Source of the DNA: Elmis aenea
Lineage: Eukaryota > Arthropoda > Insecta > Coleoptera > Elmidae
DNA length: 64,000 nucleotides
NCBI GenBank assembly: GCA_947652605.1
Contig: OX393576.1
Span: forward strand, 52,986,966-53,050,965
Direction: 5' to 3'
Shown: one piece after another, positions 23,148-35,224 of the stretch
Layout of the letters: each line of letters begins with the position of its first letter
Position numbering within the stretch: the stretch's first letter is position 1
Position numbers and translations under genes: made by a program
Notes under the pieces: generated by a model
Told to the model about the DNA's origin: nothing
Database searches by the model: none
What the model saw: only the letters and a program-made list of their open reading frames with translations

Positions 23148-25621
23148 TATGGACAGTGCCCTGTCTACATGGATTATTCAGGGACAGTCCTTGTATATCT
23201 AATTTTTTTTATTTAAACGCAAAATGCTTCTCCTGGACTGATTAACTCTGACTGCATATGCAGACGTGTTCCATTTTATCACTCTAAAATGAGTGCATCT
23301 ACAGCCGCTGTCCGCGAATGTGTTTACAATTAATGCAAAATTCTGTAACTAAATGTCATTTGGACAATAAATCTGAAAAATACGTTTAATAAAAATCGAC
23401 GTAATTTTAAACTTACATGTGGTACTCATTTTTTTTTTTAAAATAACAAAAACTTAGTATTTTTATTATGATGATACAACTGAAAGAACTATTTAAATTA
23501 AATTATTCCCAAGAACTTAATCCTTAGAAGTATAATTAAATGGTAAAAAGTGGAATTTTGCAACTAACTAGTTATCAAAGATAGTAGAAACCGTATATTA
23601 TTAGTACAGAATAATAAACCCTTTAGATCTTTTAATCCGTCGTGCAATTTTTCGCTTTTATCCCACGAACTAAGTTGACATCAAAGGAATTGGTATACAC
23701 AGAAGTTTACTTAATGTAAAAACTGGTCTTTGTATAAAGCTTCCGCATATGTTAAACTGTTGAATACCGAGTTAGAAAATTCTTTGGCAAAAGTATCGTA
23801 TATTGAGTTACACTATAAAACAGAGCTTTTTTATTTTAAATTGTCGAGTGACTTTACAAATTAAAACAAAGCTTTAAAAAGCAGCGTAATGTCAATAAGC
23901 TGTTTTTTTTTCATAACTAGACTTTTGAGTACCCAATTTAAAAAATAAAATTTAAAATAAAACTCTTTAATCAACTCTAAGTTCTGCATTTGTCTATCAG
24001 TTTCGCTTTAGTTTCTCAAGGATTATTGATTGTGAAACAAAATTCCGTATCCTTCGATAATGTATGTTTCAATCTTTCAGTTGAAATTGTGATTTTAAAA
24101 ATGATGACTCCTTGTCGTTAGTCGTTATATCAGGATTTAATGCTTTAGTGACTAAACTACACAACCGTTTTGTTTAAAATTGTGTATGAAGTGTTTTTAA
24201 GACGTGGGTATATCTGGATACGTTTTTGGTCAAGGTCAGTCAACCCAAATCTCAGAGATCATAACCATTTAGAATATTTCCTTTGTTTTTAGAAATAACC
24301 TCAACACATGTTACAAATTATTAAATGGAGGAAAAAACAATATGAAATATCCTAAACTTCATTAGAAATTATAAGTTTTTAAAGGAGTTTTGAGATACAA
24401 TAAACGGTATTGTGTACTACGCCACTTTTCGTGTTTATAAAAGCATTTTACAAGTTATAACTTAAGTAATGTTTAAACAAATGCTAATTATTTTTCATAT
24501 ATGTTACTGCATTAATTAATACTTAGGATATTAAAATATATTGTATAATTATTCGTTTAAAAAAAAGCATACGATTATACAAAAAATTAACCATTAATGA
24601 AAAACATATTTGCTAAAAGTGCTGTAAATGTGTATTAGGCGAGCATTCGTGTATAAAAATGCAATGAATATGCAAATGCTCACGGAACCGCACAGTTATG
24701 CAAAACATATAATAAACTCTGATAATTGTACATTTAGATAACATTTTTGCTGTCAGCAGTTTTGTGGAATATTATCTAAGCGTTCATTTCTAATATGACA
24801 GTATAGATAATTAAACAACCTTTTGATTTACAACTTTTAAATGTATCACGATAAACACAAATTTTCTTAAAATTTATGGATAATTACCTCATATATCATT
24901 CGAGATTGAAAGGTCGTTATTTGACACTTAATCAAGTGATACAGTGTTGATTTATAATTGGAATATATTAATGCCTTAATGATTCCAGATATAGGTACAT
25001 TGTTTTGAATTTAGACTAATTGAATATACTATTAAAGTTATTTAAAAAAAGTTAGTATGTAAAGGTTTATTGATATTCTTCGCCACAATTTCAAATATTT
25101 AATCTCTTTTCGTTCTGTGACTTTTTTGGTGTTTAAGTCGATCTACAGGGACTAATTTCACTAAAATGTAGCCTTGCATTTGGACATGTATTGGCAACGT
25201 CGGGTAAACGCCATTTCTTTTACATATAAAAGAGATTCATGAATACTTTAAAGAAAAAATGATTCCTTAATAACATTAATAAGTTCAATATAAATCTTTT
25301 TTTTAAATAGATCTTGTAAAAATATTCAAGCAGTTTTACGACGCTCTTTTTTGTCAGTGGTTATCTTATTTGTTCAATAAATTAAGTTAAAAAATAAGTT
25401 AGCTACGGACGAAGACTCTTTGAAACTGGTCTAGCATATTAACAAGAGATCTTTCGCAAGCGATTTTAACTTATTTATATAATATAATATGTAAATATAA
25501 TAATGTCTCTAAGACGTTTAGTGTTTTACGCGGTATTTATTTATTTATTTATTTAGTTTCTAAATCTTCATTTTTAATGTCTTCCAAAAACTCTAATAAA
25601 TGTAGAAAAATAGTTATTTAT
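23148..25621. other. AT-rich non-coding DNA
   Basis: About 2.5 kb without a supported gene or matched repeat, apart from one occurrence of the dispersed 50-bp motif at 25408-25456 (see findings). Confidence 0.5.
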
Positions 25622-25848
25622 CTACCAAGGCAGTAAAGTTCGACTTTTTATCACTTCGTCTCGGCAAATAACCACGCGAGTGATAAAAAGGAACTTTACT
25701 GCTGAGGTGCACATTAAATTTTTTCTGCAATCGTCAAATGTTCTCATTCTCCTGTCAAATATGTATCTTTGAACAAAAGCACGCTCAATTTTTCTAAATT
25801 CAACCAATGAGCGTAGCGCATTTTACGTTTTTACTGCCTAGACAGTAA
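25622..25848. mobile_element. Small MITE-like element with GGCAGTAAA ends
   Basis: A TCTACCAAGGCAGTAAAGTT left end faces the complement of TCTAGGCAGTAAAAACG at the right. The left part itself folds: GCAGTAAAGTTCGACTTTTT and its approximate complement are separated by about 30 bp (25631-25702). The length of about 227 bp and lack of coding capacity fit a MITE. No target duplication is clear and the superfamily is unassigned. Confidence 0.5.
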
Positions 25849-26655
25849 AAATGATTATTACAGCCGTTTTTGGGTACTTATTGAGCTAGTTTTGTGACGA
25901 TTCCGGAAAAAAAAATTGTAACATTTATTAACTGTATCGTTTTGCCCATTGACAAGTTTTATTATACCGGGTGAAACTGAATTCTGGTACACTACCTTTT
26001 TTTCTTCAGTTTTGATTTTAGATAAATTAAATTTTAGATTTGTGATATGTGTAAAAAACCGGATTATTTAAACATATGTACGGTATTGTTTCACTTCCGG
26101 TTTCGCCGGAAATGACCCTAACTTTGTTTTATCAAATGAAATACCCTGTATATTTTTACATTTTTAAACAGAGGAAGTAATTTTGGATACAACTGCACTA
26201 TTTTGGGTAATTTTTATAACCTCAAATAATTATTGGACGAAAATTTATTTTTTTATTAAGAGTGTCATGACCTGCATAAATTGAGTTTTAATAAGTCAAG
26301 AGTCCAAAAAACGTTTTTGTAAATTTAAATTGACATTTAGTTTACTTTAATCGGCTTTAAAGGTTGTCGACTCGTCTTTTTGACAGAAAATCAATTTATT
26401 TTTTAAGCAGGTGCGGTGCTGGTACATGCGATTATTTTAATAGAGTATTTAACAAGACCAATAACTTATATTTGTGTTAAAGGCTGCTTTAAAAACTTTG
26501 AATATTATAAAACTTATTAATGTATCTTGTCAATCGCAGTATACTGTGGTTAATTGCAAATAGTTATTACGAAAATTGTTATATTTTGTAATTAAATAAC
26601 AATAGCAGTTGTTCATAAGAAACGATAATTTGCTTTGTTGCAGTTAGGCATAGTG

Positions 26656-27128
26656 CAGGGATGGCAAATCAGTGTGCCAAAATAAGATAAAATTTAATAC
26701 AAATTTTTCCCCGTGCCAGTACCTAACCTAACCTAACCTAGCCTAACCTAACCTAACCTACCTACCAGAAACAACCGTCAGTTATTTCGTTCAGTATTGC
26801 CAACGTCATGATTTTATGTGTCTCTAAATACATATGCAATCAAAAGTTCCGTGTATCGCTACAGTTGGTATTTTATAATAATATGTACAGTTATGATCAA
26901 ATTATTGTATCGATATAAGAAGAGTTGTTATTTTCTGGTATTTTTAATTTTTTGATATTTAAATAACATCCAGTTGTAGATAATTAGCATACTAATTAAA
27001 AATAAATAAAACATTTCGAAAAAGTTTAAAATTTTAAAAACAAATTTATTCATAGAATTCTTTAGGGTGCCGTCGAAAATCTCTCGCGTGCCAAGTTTGG
27101 CACGCGTGCCACATATTTGCCATCCCTG
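26656..27128. mobile_element. Non-autonomous hAT element, CAGGGATGGCAAA ends
   Basis: Perfect short terminal inverted repeats CAGGGATGGCAAAT and ATTTGCCATCCCTG enclose 473 bp, flanked by the direct repeat CATAGTG (26649-26655 and 27129-27135). The CAGGG start is typical of hAT. The duplication reads 7 bp rather than the usual 8, so one flank may have changed. There is no transposase. It carries a CCTAA array near its left end, and near its right end a GTGCCAAGTTTGGCACGCGTG palindrome-rich patch. Confidence 0.88.
26722..26766 (-). repeat. Interstitial insect-telomere-type repeat, (CCTAA)n
   Basis: Three CCTAA units, one CCTAG, three more CCTAA units and degenerate CCTA/CCTACC copies run in register over about 45 bp. 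On the minus strand this is TTAGG, the ancestral insect telomere repeat. It lies inside a hAT element, not at a chromosome end. It could be part of the hAT family's own sequence. Confidence 0.9.
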
Positions 27129-27757
27129 CATAGTGTATTGCGATTAACCAGATCTCTTAATAAATCTAACAAAATTTTAAGTTTTTAAAGCAGACTTTCA
27201 ACACAAATATAAGTTATTGGTTTTGTTGAGTTCGTCAGGAAATATTCTATTACATAACCGCATGTACCAGTACCGTTCCATTAAAAAAAAAACAACTTTC
27301 TGTCAAAAAAACCGATTCTTTAACCCTGAAAGCCAATTAAAGTAACCCATATGTCAATTAAAAATTACAAAAACGTTTTTTGGACACTTGTTCACATTAT
27401 AAATTTTAAGTTATGCAGGTCACAGTACATTTATTAAAAAAATAAATATTCGTCCAAAATTATTTGACGTTATAAAAATTAACCAAAATGATCCAGTTGT
27501 ATCTAAAATTGCTTTTTCTTTCCAAAATGTTAAAATATACATTTGAAATAACAAAGGTAGGGTCATTTCCGGAAAAACCGGTAGTGAAACAATAGTGTCC
27601 AAATAATCCTGTTTTTTATCCGTATCATATGACCAAAATTTCATTTATCTAAAATCAAAACTAAAGAAAAAAAAGAGGATGTAGGTACCAGAACTAGAAC
27701 TCAGTTACACCCGATAGGTACCTATACATTCATTGTATTTTATACTTTTGCAGTAAA

Positions 27758-28054
27758 TCTATATATATAAAAGAGCTTGGTTGTTTGTGTGTTTGTTCGC
27801 TATAGACTCCTAGGTCCGTTGACCGATCGGGACCAAATTTTGCACAGTTACTATTTAGGACCTAACGGACCAAATGTCGTATAAAGAACGGCCGGAAATG
27901 GCCGGGAACGGCCGGAAACGTCCGCCGAGCGCGAGGGCGGAGCGCGAGTAGTCTGCAATTGAACGTCGGCCGGGAGCGAGCGCGGAGCGCGAGTAGTCTG
28001 TGATTGATAAAAGAGAATGGTAATCACCCGTACAACGCCGGGTAAATCGCCTAG
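27758..28054 (+). mobile_element. Short non-autonomous Helitron-like element, copy 1
   Basis: It starts with TCTATATATATAAAAGAGC and ends ...AAATCGCCTAG, fitting the Helitron 5'-TC and 3'-CTRR rule. A small CCCG...CGGG hairpin lies 8-11 bases before the 3' end, and there is no target duplication. The GC-rich interior repeats GGCCGG and GAGCGCGAG(TAGTCTG) motifs. A second copy at 60987-61344 shares the 5' end, a GACC(A)AAATTT(T/G)GCACAG block, the GCGCGAGTAGTCTG block, GTGATTGATAAAA and the 3' end. No Rep/helicase gene is present. Confidence 0.88.
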
Positions 28055-28950
28055 TTAGTTATAAAATTAAATCGATAAATTCTGTTCAAAAGTGCCTGAA
28101 AATTACATTACACTAGAAGTAGGTTGGAAGCACATTTTTAGAGGTTCCTTGAATCAACGTTTTAGCCCTGTTGTAAGAATATCTTCAGGATAATAAAATA
28201 TTTGGAACGTTTGATCTGATTACAGCAAGCGAAAATTGTAGTACTCTAAAGTTATCACTTGCAACGGGGATAAATTAAGGATTCAAAAGTCTCTGAAAAC
28301 ATGGTTCCAACGTAAAAGCCACTGTATTGTACATCGGTTGGAGAATTGAGCACAATTTTTACTTATTTTATTACTATAATTTTGTGGAGATTCACTCTTA
28401 AAAGGTTAAGGCTAAGTGTCATGTTACTCAAGCTTCAGTTTGACGACCTTTTGTTTCAACAAATATTTGAACATCAAATCTTCATATATATTATTTAAAA
28501 TAATCCTTCATTACATAATAATTTGCAAATCGCGTGATCAATAAACGTTTTAAACTTTAATGTTTTTAACCTTTACAAACCTGATGTGGTCCACAATATG
28601 CGATTTTTGGTTTAAATAATACATTCGTTACTGATTGTATAATTAATAAACACGTTACTTTATGCAAATTTCATGTTCAGAATATTAATGTATATGCACT
28701 GTCTTCTCATTTTATATGGTAAGGTAAGTTTTGTTTAGCAAGAATGTTGTTTATTTTTGAAGAGAAAGTAATATGGTGGTCGCATCAATTTATTTTTATT
28801 TGTTTTTAGTTTAAATAAAAATGGTTTTATGCCTGCTTTACTGGATTAATAAAACCATAAGCAATAAAGAGAAATACTAACAAAAAAAAACTGGTCTACA
28901 CTATTCCATTAGTCATAATTAGGTGGTGGAAAAATGACTGAATAATCCTG
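28055..28950. other. AT-rich non-coding DNA
   Basis: No gene or matched repeat seen between the Helitron and the next foldback element. Confidence 0.5.
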
Positions 28951-29952
28951 TACAGGGTGGACCAAATTCGAATGTTTTACGGGGTATCTCGGTTACCGTA
29001 ATAGTTAGAGAAAAACTAATACGGATCTTCTAAGCTATTTTTTTAAAAAACACTTATGTAGTCAGATTTTTATATCGCTTTCCCTTTTGGCAATAGAGAC
29101 AAAATATTAAATTTCATCATTTTTGAAAACTTGCCATTACTTCTTTATTTATGGTCAACTACGGTTTCTATTTAAAAACAAATAAGTTTACTTTATATCT
29201 CAAAAGTCAAGTGCGCCAAATAAAAACTAATTTTGTTTTTATATTGAGCATAAAAATCTGTATAAAAAACATTGATAACATTTTGTTCTATTTTAATCAG
29301 AGCTCGAAACTGATAAAAAATTTGGTTAACGGTTAACGGATATCGAGAACTTTATTTTTTCTTGTTTTTCGTAAAAAACTGGTTTTCAGCAGTAAATAAC
29401 CGATATAACTTATAAGCCGGTTAAAACAAAACGGTTTTTCACATGATTTAGATTAGGAATGCATAGTATGAAAAGATATTATCTGTTAATAATATAATAT
29501 ATTTACAATCAAGTGTTCAGTAATGACTTCTGGTAAACCAACCGCATTTATAAAGAGCATTTTTTTAAAGTAATTTTTATTAAAAACATGTTAAAAAATG
29601 GCTTTTAATTATTTTGGTTAAAGGTTACTATTTTTTTTTGCCATTAAAAATAACGGTTTCGGTTAAAAATCACTTTTGCGGACAAAAAATAACGATAGCC
29701 GTTTTTTAACCGGTTTTAAAAACCGTTTTTTTTGACCTGATTTTAATGAATGAAGAAGTTATAGTGCATTTTCAAAAACGATGAAATTTCAATTTTCGTC
29801 TGTAGTGCTAAATTGGGAAGCGATATAAAAAATCTGATTACATAGGCACCTTTTTCTCAAAAAAATAGCCTCTGAGACCAAAATCAGCTTTCCGCTAATT
29901 ATTACGGTAACCGAGATACCCCGTAACACATTCAAATTTGGCCCACCCTGTA
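28951..29952. mobile_element. Foldback element, TACAGGGTGGACC ends
   Basis: TACAGGGTGGACCAAATTCG on the left faces the complement of TACAGGGTGGGCCAAATTTG on the right. Inverted ACGGGGTATCTCGGTTACCG and CGGTAACCGAGATACCCCGT blocks follow. It is about 1.0 kb. The middle contains several AACCGGTT/AACGGTT-type blocks in both orientations (about 29320-29730). The open frame 29151-29336 is AT-driven and not supported as a gene. The left arm around 29135-29300 matches, in reverse complement, the segment 52640-52815. Confidence 0.85.
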
Positions 29953-31958
29953 CATTTTACTTATATATAACTCTTACGACAGTATGATTAATGATTTCTT
30001 AAATTATTTGAGTGATGCACTAATTAATTTAAACAACTTTAATTAAATATCTTGTTTAGATTTCTAGAGTAGTTTTAAGACTATCGTCTCTGCGCCAGTG
30101 GCAATCTTATTTATTTTCAAATATGATTCTTACCGATTTATTTAATTGCAACGAAGATAATTTTAGGGTGGATGTTGTTGTTTAATTACTTAGTTTGTGT
30201 CATCGCAATGTAAACAGGATAATCTAGGATTTTGTTTTGCTAGGATAGGTACTAATTTTTGACCTTTTTGTCAAACTAAACCAATATTTGTTGTTTTGAA
30301 TATTCGAAATGCATTATTCAGATTACATTAAGCAATACGAGGCGATATAAGTGAGTGCTTTTACGATGCATATAATATTAGCCCCAAACAATCATTCTTT
30401 TTGTAATGCAAAAATGTTAAATTTAGGTACATGTTTTAAAAAGAAATGAATTTCTAATGATGAATCAGTTTATCGTAGATTATTTCATAAGCCCTTGAAA
30501 AGAAATGAGTTGTACGTTCAGTGTCTTTAGAATTTTGATGAGCAAGATACGGTCATTATAGTATGTTTACGTTATTTTAAATTTCTTTTGAAGCTTGTAA
30601 ACTCTCTTAAAGCAAATGTGAGAAAAATGTTCTTTAATGCTGCAATTTTGGGTTCCCACGACAAACTGTTGTTTTATCTAACGAAAAACATGAAACATAT
30701 GGAGCCTAAACAATTTTATATCTGTTAATTTTGTTTTAGTTAACATATGGATTGAAACAGTAATGCACTGAAATTAATCCATCGTGCGCCTAATGTAATG
30801 GCAGCACAAATACATTCTGGACACGGTCATCAAGCTTGCATTATTTCAGCAAACATTATCTCACCCATGTTATTTACCTAATGCATTATGAACGTGTGCA
30901 TCATGTTTGTTTTTGGTTCAATAGGTTTTTGAAGTACTTGCAGTTTGATTATTTGCACGCTGCGCTGGCGGATTAATTGTTTAAACAATGCCAATATTAA
31001 GGTCATTGTGGTTACAATTATGCTTGATGTTATGGTTTGCATTACCTCGGTAATTACATATCGTTTTGTTAATTGTACACAACTAATTAGATGATGCCAT
31101 TCGAGGTTAATTTTAAGAGAGGTCATCAAGTTGATTTGTTTTAAACATTTGTTTAAGGATGTTTTTAGTTAATTATGGATGCGTAGATGTGAACAGTGAT
31201 CTTGTAGTTAATCTTTAGGAGTTTATAATCCATTCATTACCAAAGTTTTAATTACAATTATTTCTAGGTCTAGAAATTTTCATGTTCAAGATCAATTTAC
31301 TTGAGCTCAATGCAAGAGACGCTTGGAAAGTACATCTATGTAATTTTTTTAAATTCTCTCCTAGCCCGAAAATTAACATTTATGTGCGTATATTCTTTTA
31401 CAGGCTGATAGAAATTCATGATCTAACATTGGGATGTTGCTTAGAAATTAAAACGTACGCTTATATTGCGAAGCTGCAAAATTTAATGCTGATTAATATT
31501 ATCAAAACAGATTTCAGGTATCTGCAATCGTTTTCATTTAAACAGAAAAAAGCCGAATATCGACTTTTCGTTTTTTTGCTACAACTTTTTTATTTATGCA
31601 GTTTAAAAAATCCCTTAAAAAACTTTTTCGGAGCTACTTTTTATTTTAATGTAGCAAGTTAGATAAAACTTACAATGTTAATTAATCTATAGGATTGGGT
31701 GCATTGCAAATTTTAAGTTAAAGAAAAAAAAACTTTGTTTTTTGCATTTACTGGTATTTTCAAAATTTGCTACGTCGATGCGGTTTTCTTTTTTCGCCTT
31801 TAAAGTTTTCTTTTTTCGTTATATTTGTTTTTCACATAGTCGGTTGGAATTTTGCTTTCGATTTCAAAATTGTATCGCTTGATTTCATCAATTGCATTAA
31901 TAAAGAAAATGGTTTGAGAACACTCTGTTTTTAACAGATTATTGGGAAAAACAAAAAG
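29953..31958. other. AT-rich non-coding DNA with unsupported open frames
   Basis: About 2 kb without a recognised gene. The longest open frame (31282-31662 plus, 126 codons) encodes a Phe/Leu/Lys/Ile-rich sequence without a domain I recognise. It shows no splice or promoter context, and its composition is what AT-rich DNA gives by chance. An 83-codon frame on the minus strand (30878-31129) is similar. I leave both uncalled. Confidence 0.45.
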
Positions 31959-32426
31959 TAGGGGAAGTTGGGGTAAGATGACGAACGGGGTAAGATGACG
32001 AACGATTTTTACAGGCAATCCATCAAAAACTCAAATTCAAAATTTTTACTACCATCTGGAGGTTAGTAGACGAAGTTAATATTAGCTGATAAGATTTTAA
32101 TATAGTTCAAATTTCTTCCGTTAAAAGCAATTGTTTGTCATCACATGTTCGGTTACAATATTTATTGCCGGTGTTTAGTGTTTTTTTTTGGAAAACTCGG
32201 GTAAAAACAAATTGAATTTTGCTGTAGGTTGTACATTACCTGTGATAGTATTGGTATTCTGTTTAAATTTTATAAATCTTTTTGTAGTTTTTTATGTAAA
32301 TTAGAAAAACATTTTTAATATGTAGTGGGGTAAGATGACATGGGTAAGATAACGATTCGTCATCTTGCCCCAGCAACCAGTAAGCACTGTTTTTGGTAAT
32401 AAAATTTTATTACATCCAGAACATCA

Positions 32427-32556
32427 ATGCCAAGAACCTACAAAAAAAAAGACCAATCGTGGTCAGTGGTCTCAAGGCGCAATGATAGCGGCTATGCAGG
32501 ACATTGAAGAAGGAACTACATCCTGCAATGCAGCTGCCGCTGCTGAATGTTTCTGA
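32427..32556 (+). pseudogene. N-terminal Psq-type HTH fragment of pogo-like transposase
   Basis: From an ATG at 32427 the frame begins MPRTYKKK. After a one-base slip in a run of nine A residues (32441-32449) it continues TNRGQWSQGAMIAAMQDIEE, then GTTSCNAAAAAECF and a stop. This is the first two-thirds of the Psq/CENP-B-like helix-turn-helix that opens pogo/Tigger transposases, which read RG.W....M..A...V..G.S...AA...GV in general form. The domain stops at the point where the DDE region should follow. The A-run length change also breaks the frame, so no functional protein is expected. Confidence 0.82.
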
Positions 32557-33131
32557 CCATATCAATGGTAACATTGGTGGAGATACTAATGGTAACATTG
32601 GTAGGGAGATTCCTGATGAAAACTCAGATGATTCAGACTTTTCTTCAGATGGCAATATTCCGTTGAAGCAAATGAAAAGCTATGCTTTGTTTACGCCTGT
32701 AAAAAATGATGGAGAACCTGAACCTTCTTCATCATCAAGGATTGTAAAGGGCAAACTATTTACCTCTAAAGGAACAAGCCCTAGCTGCTCAAAGTCGAAA
32801 TCTGACACCTCACTGTGGAAAATCAGACCCTTGCCAACTATTAATCGTCCTGTTCAAAATAATAAAAAAACTCTCAGCGAGCGTAATTACTGGCACTCCC
32901 ATAAAAAATCAATTAGAAGAGAAAGACAGGTTAGCAAAACAGAAGGGAGGAAATGGGCCTAATGAAAAAACAACTGAATCTTTATCCTATTATTGTCTAA
33001 TCTGCCACAAACCTTATACAGAACCACCAGCGACAGACTGGATTCAGTGTTGCAAATGTCAAGAGTGGTGCCATGAAGACTGCACCACTTATGTTGGCCA
33101 AGGACAATTTATTTGTGTTTTATGTATGTAG
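32557..33131 (+). pseudogene. C-terminal linker and PHD finger of pogo-like transposase
   Basis: An acidic, Ser-rich linker is open in the frame 32504-32962 (IPDENSDDSDFSSDGNIP, then EPEPSSSSRIVKG). After a frameshift near 32960, a frame running to the stop at 33129-33131 encodes YYCLICHKPYTEP, DWIQCCKCQEWCHEDC and GQFICVLCM. The Cys/His order is C-x2-C, C-x2-C, H-x2-C, C-x2-C, the C4HC3 pattern of a PHD finger with its conserved Trp before the His region. PHD fingers read histone H3 tails. Some pogo-like transposases in animals carry such C-terminal zinc-binding domains; that this one targeted chromatin is inference. Confidence 0.85.
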
Positions 33132-33489
33132 GCGCCATCTTACCCCATTATGTTCGTCATCTTACCCGCACTATGGGGTAAGATGACTAAAATGACATTT
33201 TTTGTTTATGTTTTTTTATTGTAATATTGGAAGCGCTGTTTAGTTTAAAATCATAGGGAATTCAAAGGTAATTCACCAATGTATGTATTCGTCATTTTTA
33301 TTTAATTATATCATTTTTCTCTTGGCCAAAACTTAATTTTCTTGTTAACCTAGTCATCTTACCCCAACTTCCCCTACAACTTTGACACCATCCACTGGAC
33401 AAAAATTAAACTTTCAGTTATAAGCGGCAAGACTTAAATAATTTCCTTATTACGTTGTATTTTTAAAATTTAATTTTTTTTTTTAAAAT

Positions 33490-33950
33490 CGGGTCTTCTT
33501 GTACCTTGCGGTTTCGAGGTATATTTCCTAGTTCTTAATTATGTTTCTCCATCTTTGTCTATCATTGTGGCACATTTCTCTAGCTGACTCCTTTCTGTTC
33601 TAGTCTATGTCTCTCTGCGTTTCCCTATTTTGTTTTTGGTCTTCCTCTAGTTTTTTCCCCTCAAACTTCATTCTCCATTCCATTTTTGCGTACCTGCTTT
33701 CTAGCATGCGTAGTAGGTGTCCTAGATCCTAGACATCTTCATTGGTTTGTCTCTACCTTTTTTTGTTTTTAACTCCTACGCTTTTTCTGGTTTTATCATT
33801 GCCTATCTTATCAATTAGTGTTGTATTATTCTCAAAAATTTCATGTCCCGCGTCTGTAGGTACCTTTTGTTTTTGCTTTCTTGTTAGCGCCCGAGTTTCT
33901 GAAGCATAAGTAATAATTGGTATGTACACTTAGGGCCTTTTAGAGAAAAC
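33490..33950 (-). pseudogene. RTE-type retrotransposon 3' fragment
   Basis: Read on the minus strand, the block gives the RTE-group C-terminal pattern. There is a QKQKVPTDAGHEIFENNTT-type segment, then KIRKSVGVK-like and LLRMLESRYAKMEWRMKFEG-like segments, and a 3' untranslated part containing ACCTCGAAACCGCAAGG. It matches 44080-44600 (minus) and 16150-16510 (plus) in order. Frameshifts are present. Confidence 0.7.
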
Positions 33951-35224
33951 TTGGCCCCCAGGGAAGCAATAGACAACGGGCCTTTCTTTCCTCTAAATAA
34001 GATATACATTTTAGACTCGCATTTTAATACAGACAATGTTATTCTGTATTAAAAATATTCAAAGCAAAATGTTTAATATAATATAATAACCCAAGTCTCT
34101 ACATTTCTTTTGCTTTATCTACATCTTTTTCCTTTCTTTTTTTTTTCTTTTGTCTTCTGAGATCCAGATTTGTGATGATAAGGTTCCACCTTAATTTTAT
34201 TTAATTAAATTTTACTCAATATTCGTTAATAATAATAAATAGTTGTCTATTTTATATTGTTGCTCATATTGTATTCTCTTAATGTATCTGCTCATAGGGA
34301 TTGAGAACAAAACGAAAACGAAAACGTTAAACGAAATTAACAGATTTTTTTAAAAGAACGATAACGCAATTATTATTTTTCGTTTAAGAACGAAAACAAA
34401 ATAAATATTTTCCAAAACCGGTCTTAACCGTGAGCTTTACTTTTCTCCATATTTAACAAAATCATGTTTTATACAAATAAAACTGGACATAATAAATAAC
34501 TAATAAAAAACATAAACATAACTGACACACTAAAAATGATTGTTACAATAAACGAAAACATGACATCTGACTACATTTGTTTTGTTTGTTAATTCACAGT
34601 AAACTAGTTTTTGTTAAATAGTTTCAATAAATATCGATTGTAGCGCCCCCTATGGTGGGATTTCGCTCAAACTTATGCATAAGAACACGCTTGCCTATTG
34701 TAGAATACGTGCCAAATATAAATGTTGTAGGTCAGAGTTCTAGATTTATCAATAAAACGACAATTTTTCGTTCCCTCTTCATGGGGCTGTAACTTAGCAA
34801 CGATGCAACTTTCTATAAGACATGATGGGCTTAAATCATCCTATTTTTCAATGTAGATTCACCAGTAGAAATTATGCTACATCGTTCAGAAGCACCCTGT
34901 ATGTATTAACAACTTTATTGTTTATACAGATATTCTCTATTTCTAATTTGTTAATTAGATTATCAAAATAGAATATACACTTGATTGGATATATATTATT
35001 AATGTGTATGTTTTATTTGCGTCTAGAGTTTATCAAAGTAAAATTTATTCTTACTTCGTAAAACACTAATGTAAAAGAAGATTTATTGGAAAATGTGTTG
35101 CTTGTAAGATTGAATGGTTTGTGAAAATGTATATTGTACGCTGTACGCCTGTACGGTATGTACAAACTTTTAAGTTAGGGTATATTTTAAGTTAATTTTT
35201 TATATATTATTATCCAGTTCTGTT
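33951..35224. other. Non-coding DNA between two RTE fragments
   Basis: There is no gene. At about 34888-34902 a GCACCCTGTA terminus, with a moderately GC-rich body running back to about 34620 (AGCGCCCCCTATGG), looks like one end of a TACAGGGTGC-type element whose other end I could not find. The region may be one or more insertions that split a single RTE copy. Confidence 0.4.

Larger units (their letters stand above)
25964..27716. mobile_element. Long foldback element (TGTAACTGAGTTCTGGTA family) carrying a hAT insert
   Basis: The termini ATACCGGGTGAAACTGAATT and the complement of GGGTGTAACTGAGTTC match the short family member at 6959-7629, as do the outer about 400 bp of each arm. Further inside, a second inverted stretch (about 26407-26648 and 27136-27285) pairs GGTACATGCG, CCAATAACTTATATTTGTGT and GCTTTAAAAACTT blocks. 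The true centre is occupied by a hAT element (26656-27128). Without that insert the element is about 1.27 kb, roughly twice its short relative. No transposase is present; the open frame at 27420-27644 on the minus strand lies within the right arm. Confidence 0.82.
31961..33374 (+). mobile_element. pogo-like DNA transposon, internally deleted
   Basis: The perfect terminal inverted repeat GGGGAAGTTGGGGTAAGATG (31961 on) has its complement ending at 33374, and TA flanks both sides (31959-31960, 33375-33376). That is the Tc1/mariner/pogo-type target. The GGGGTAAGATGA(C) motif is repeated subterminally at about 31969, 31989, 32326 and 32340, and inverted at about 32358, 33132, 33155 and 33350, probably as transposase-binding sites. 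The remaining coding parts are an N-terminal Psq-type segment and a C-terminal PHD finger. The central DDE catalytic domain is gone. Confidence 0.9.

Noticed and set aside
31282..31662. 126-codon open frame, the longest outside transposons
   Set aside because: Composition matches AT-rich chance translation. There is no domain, signal peptide or splice context.
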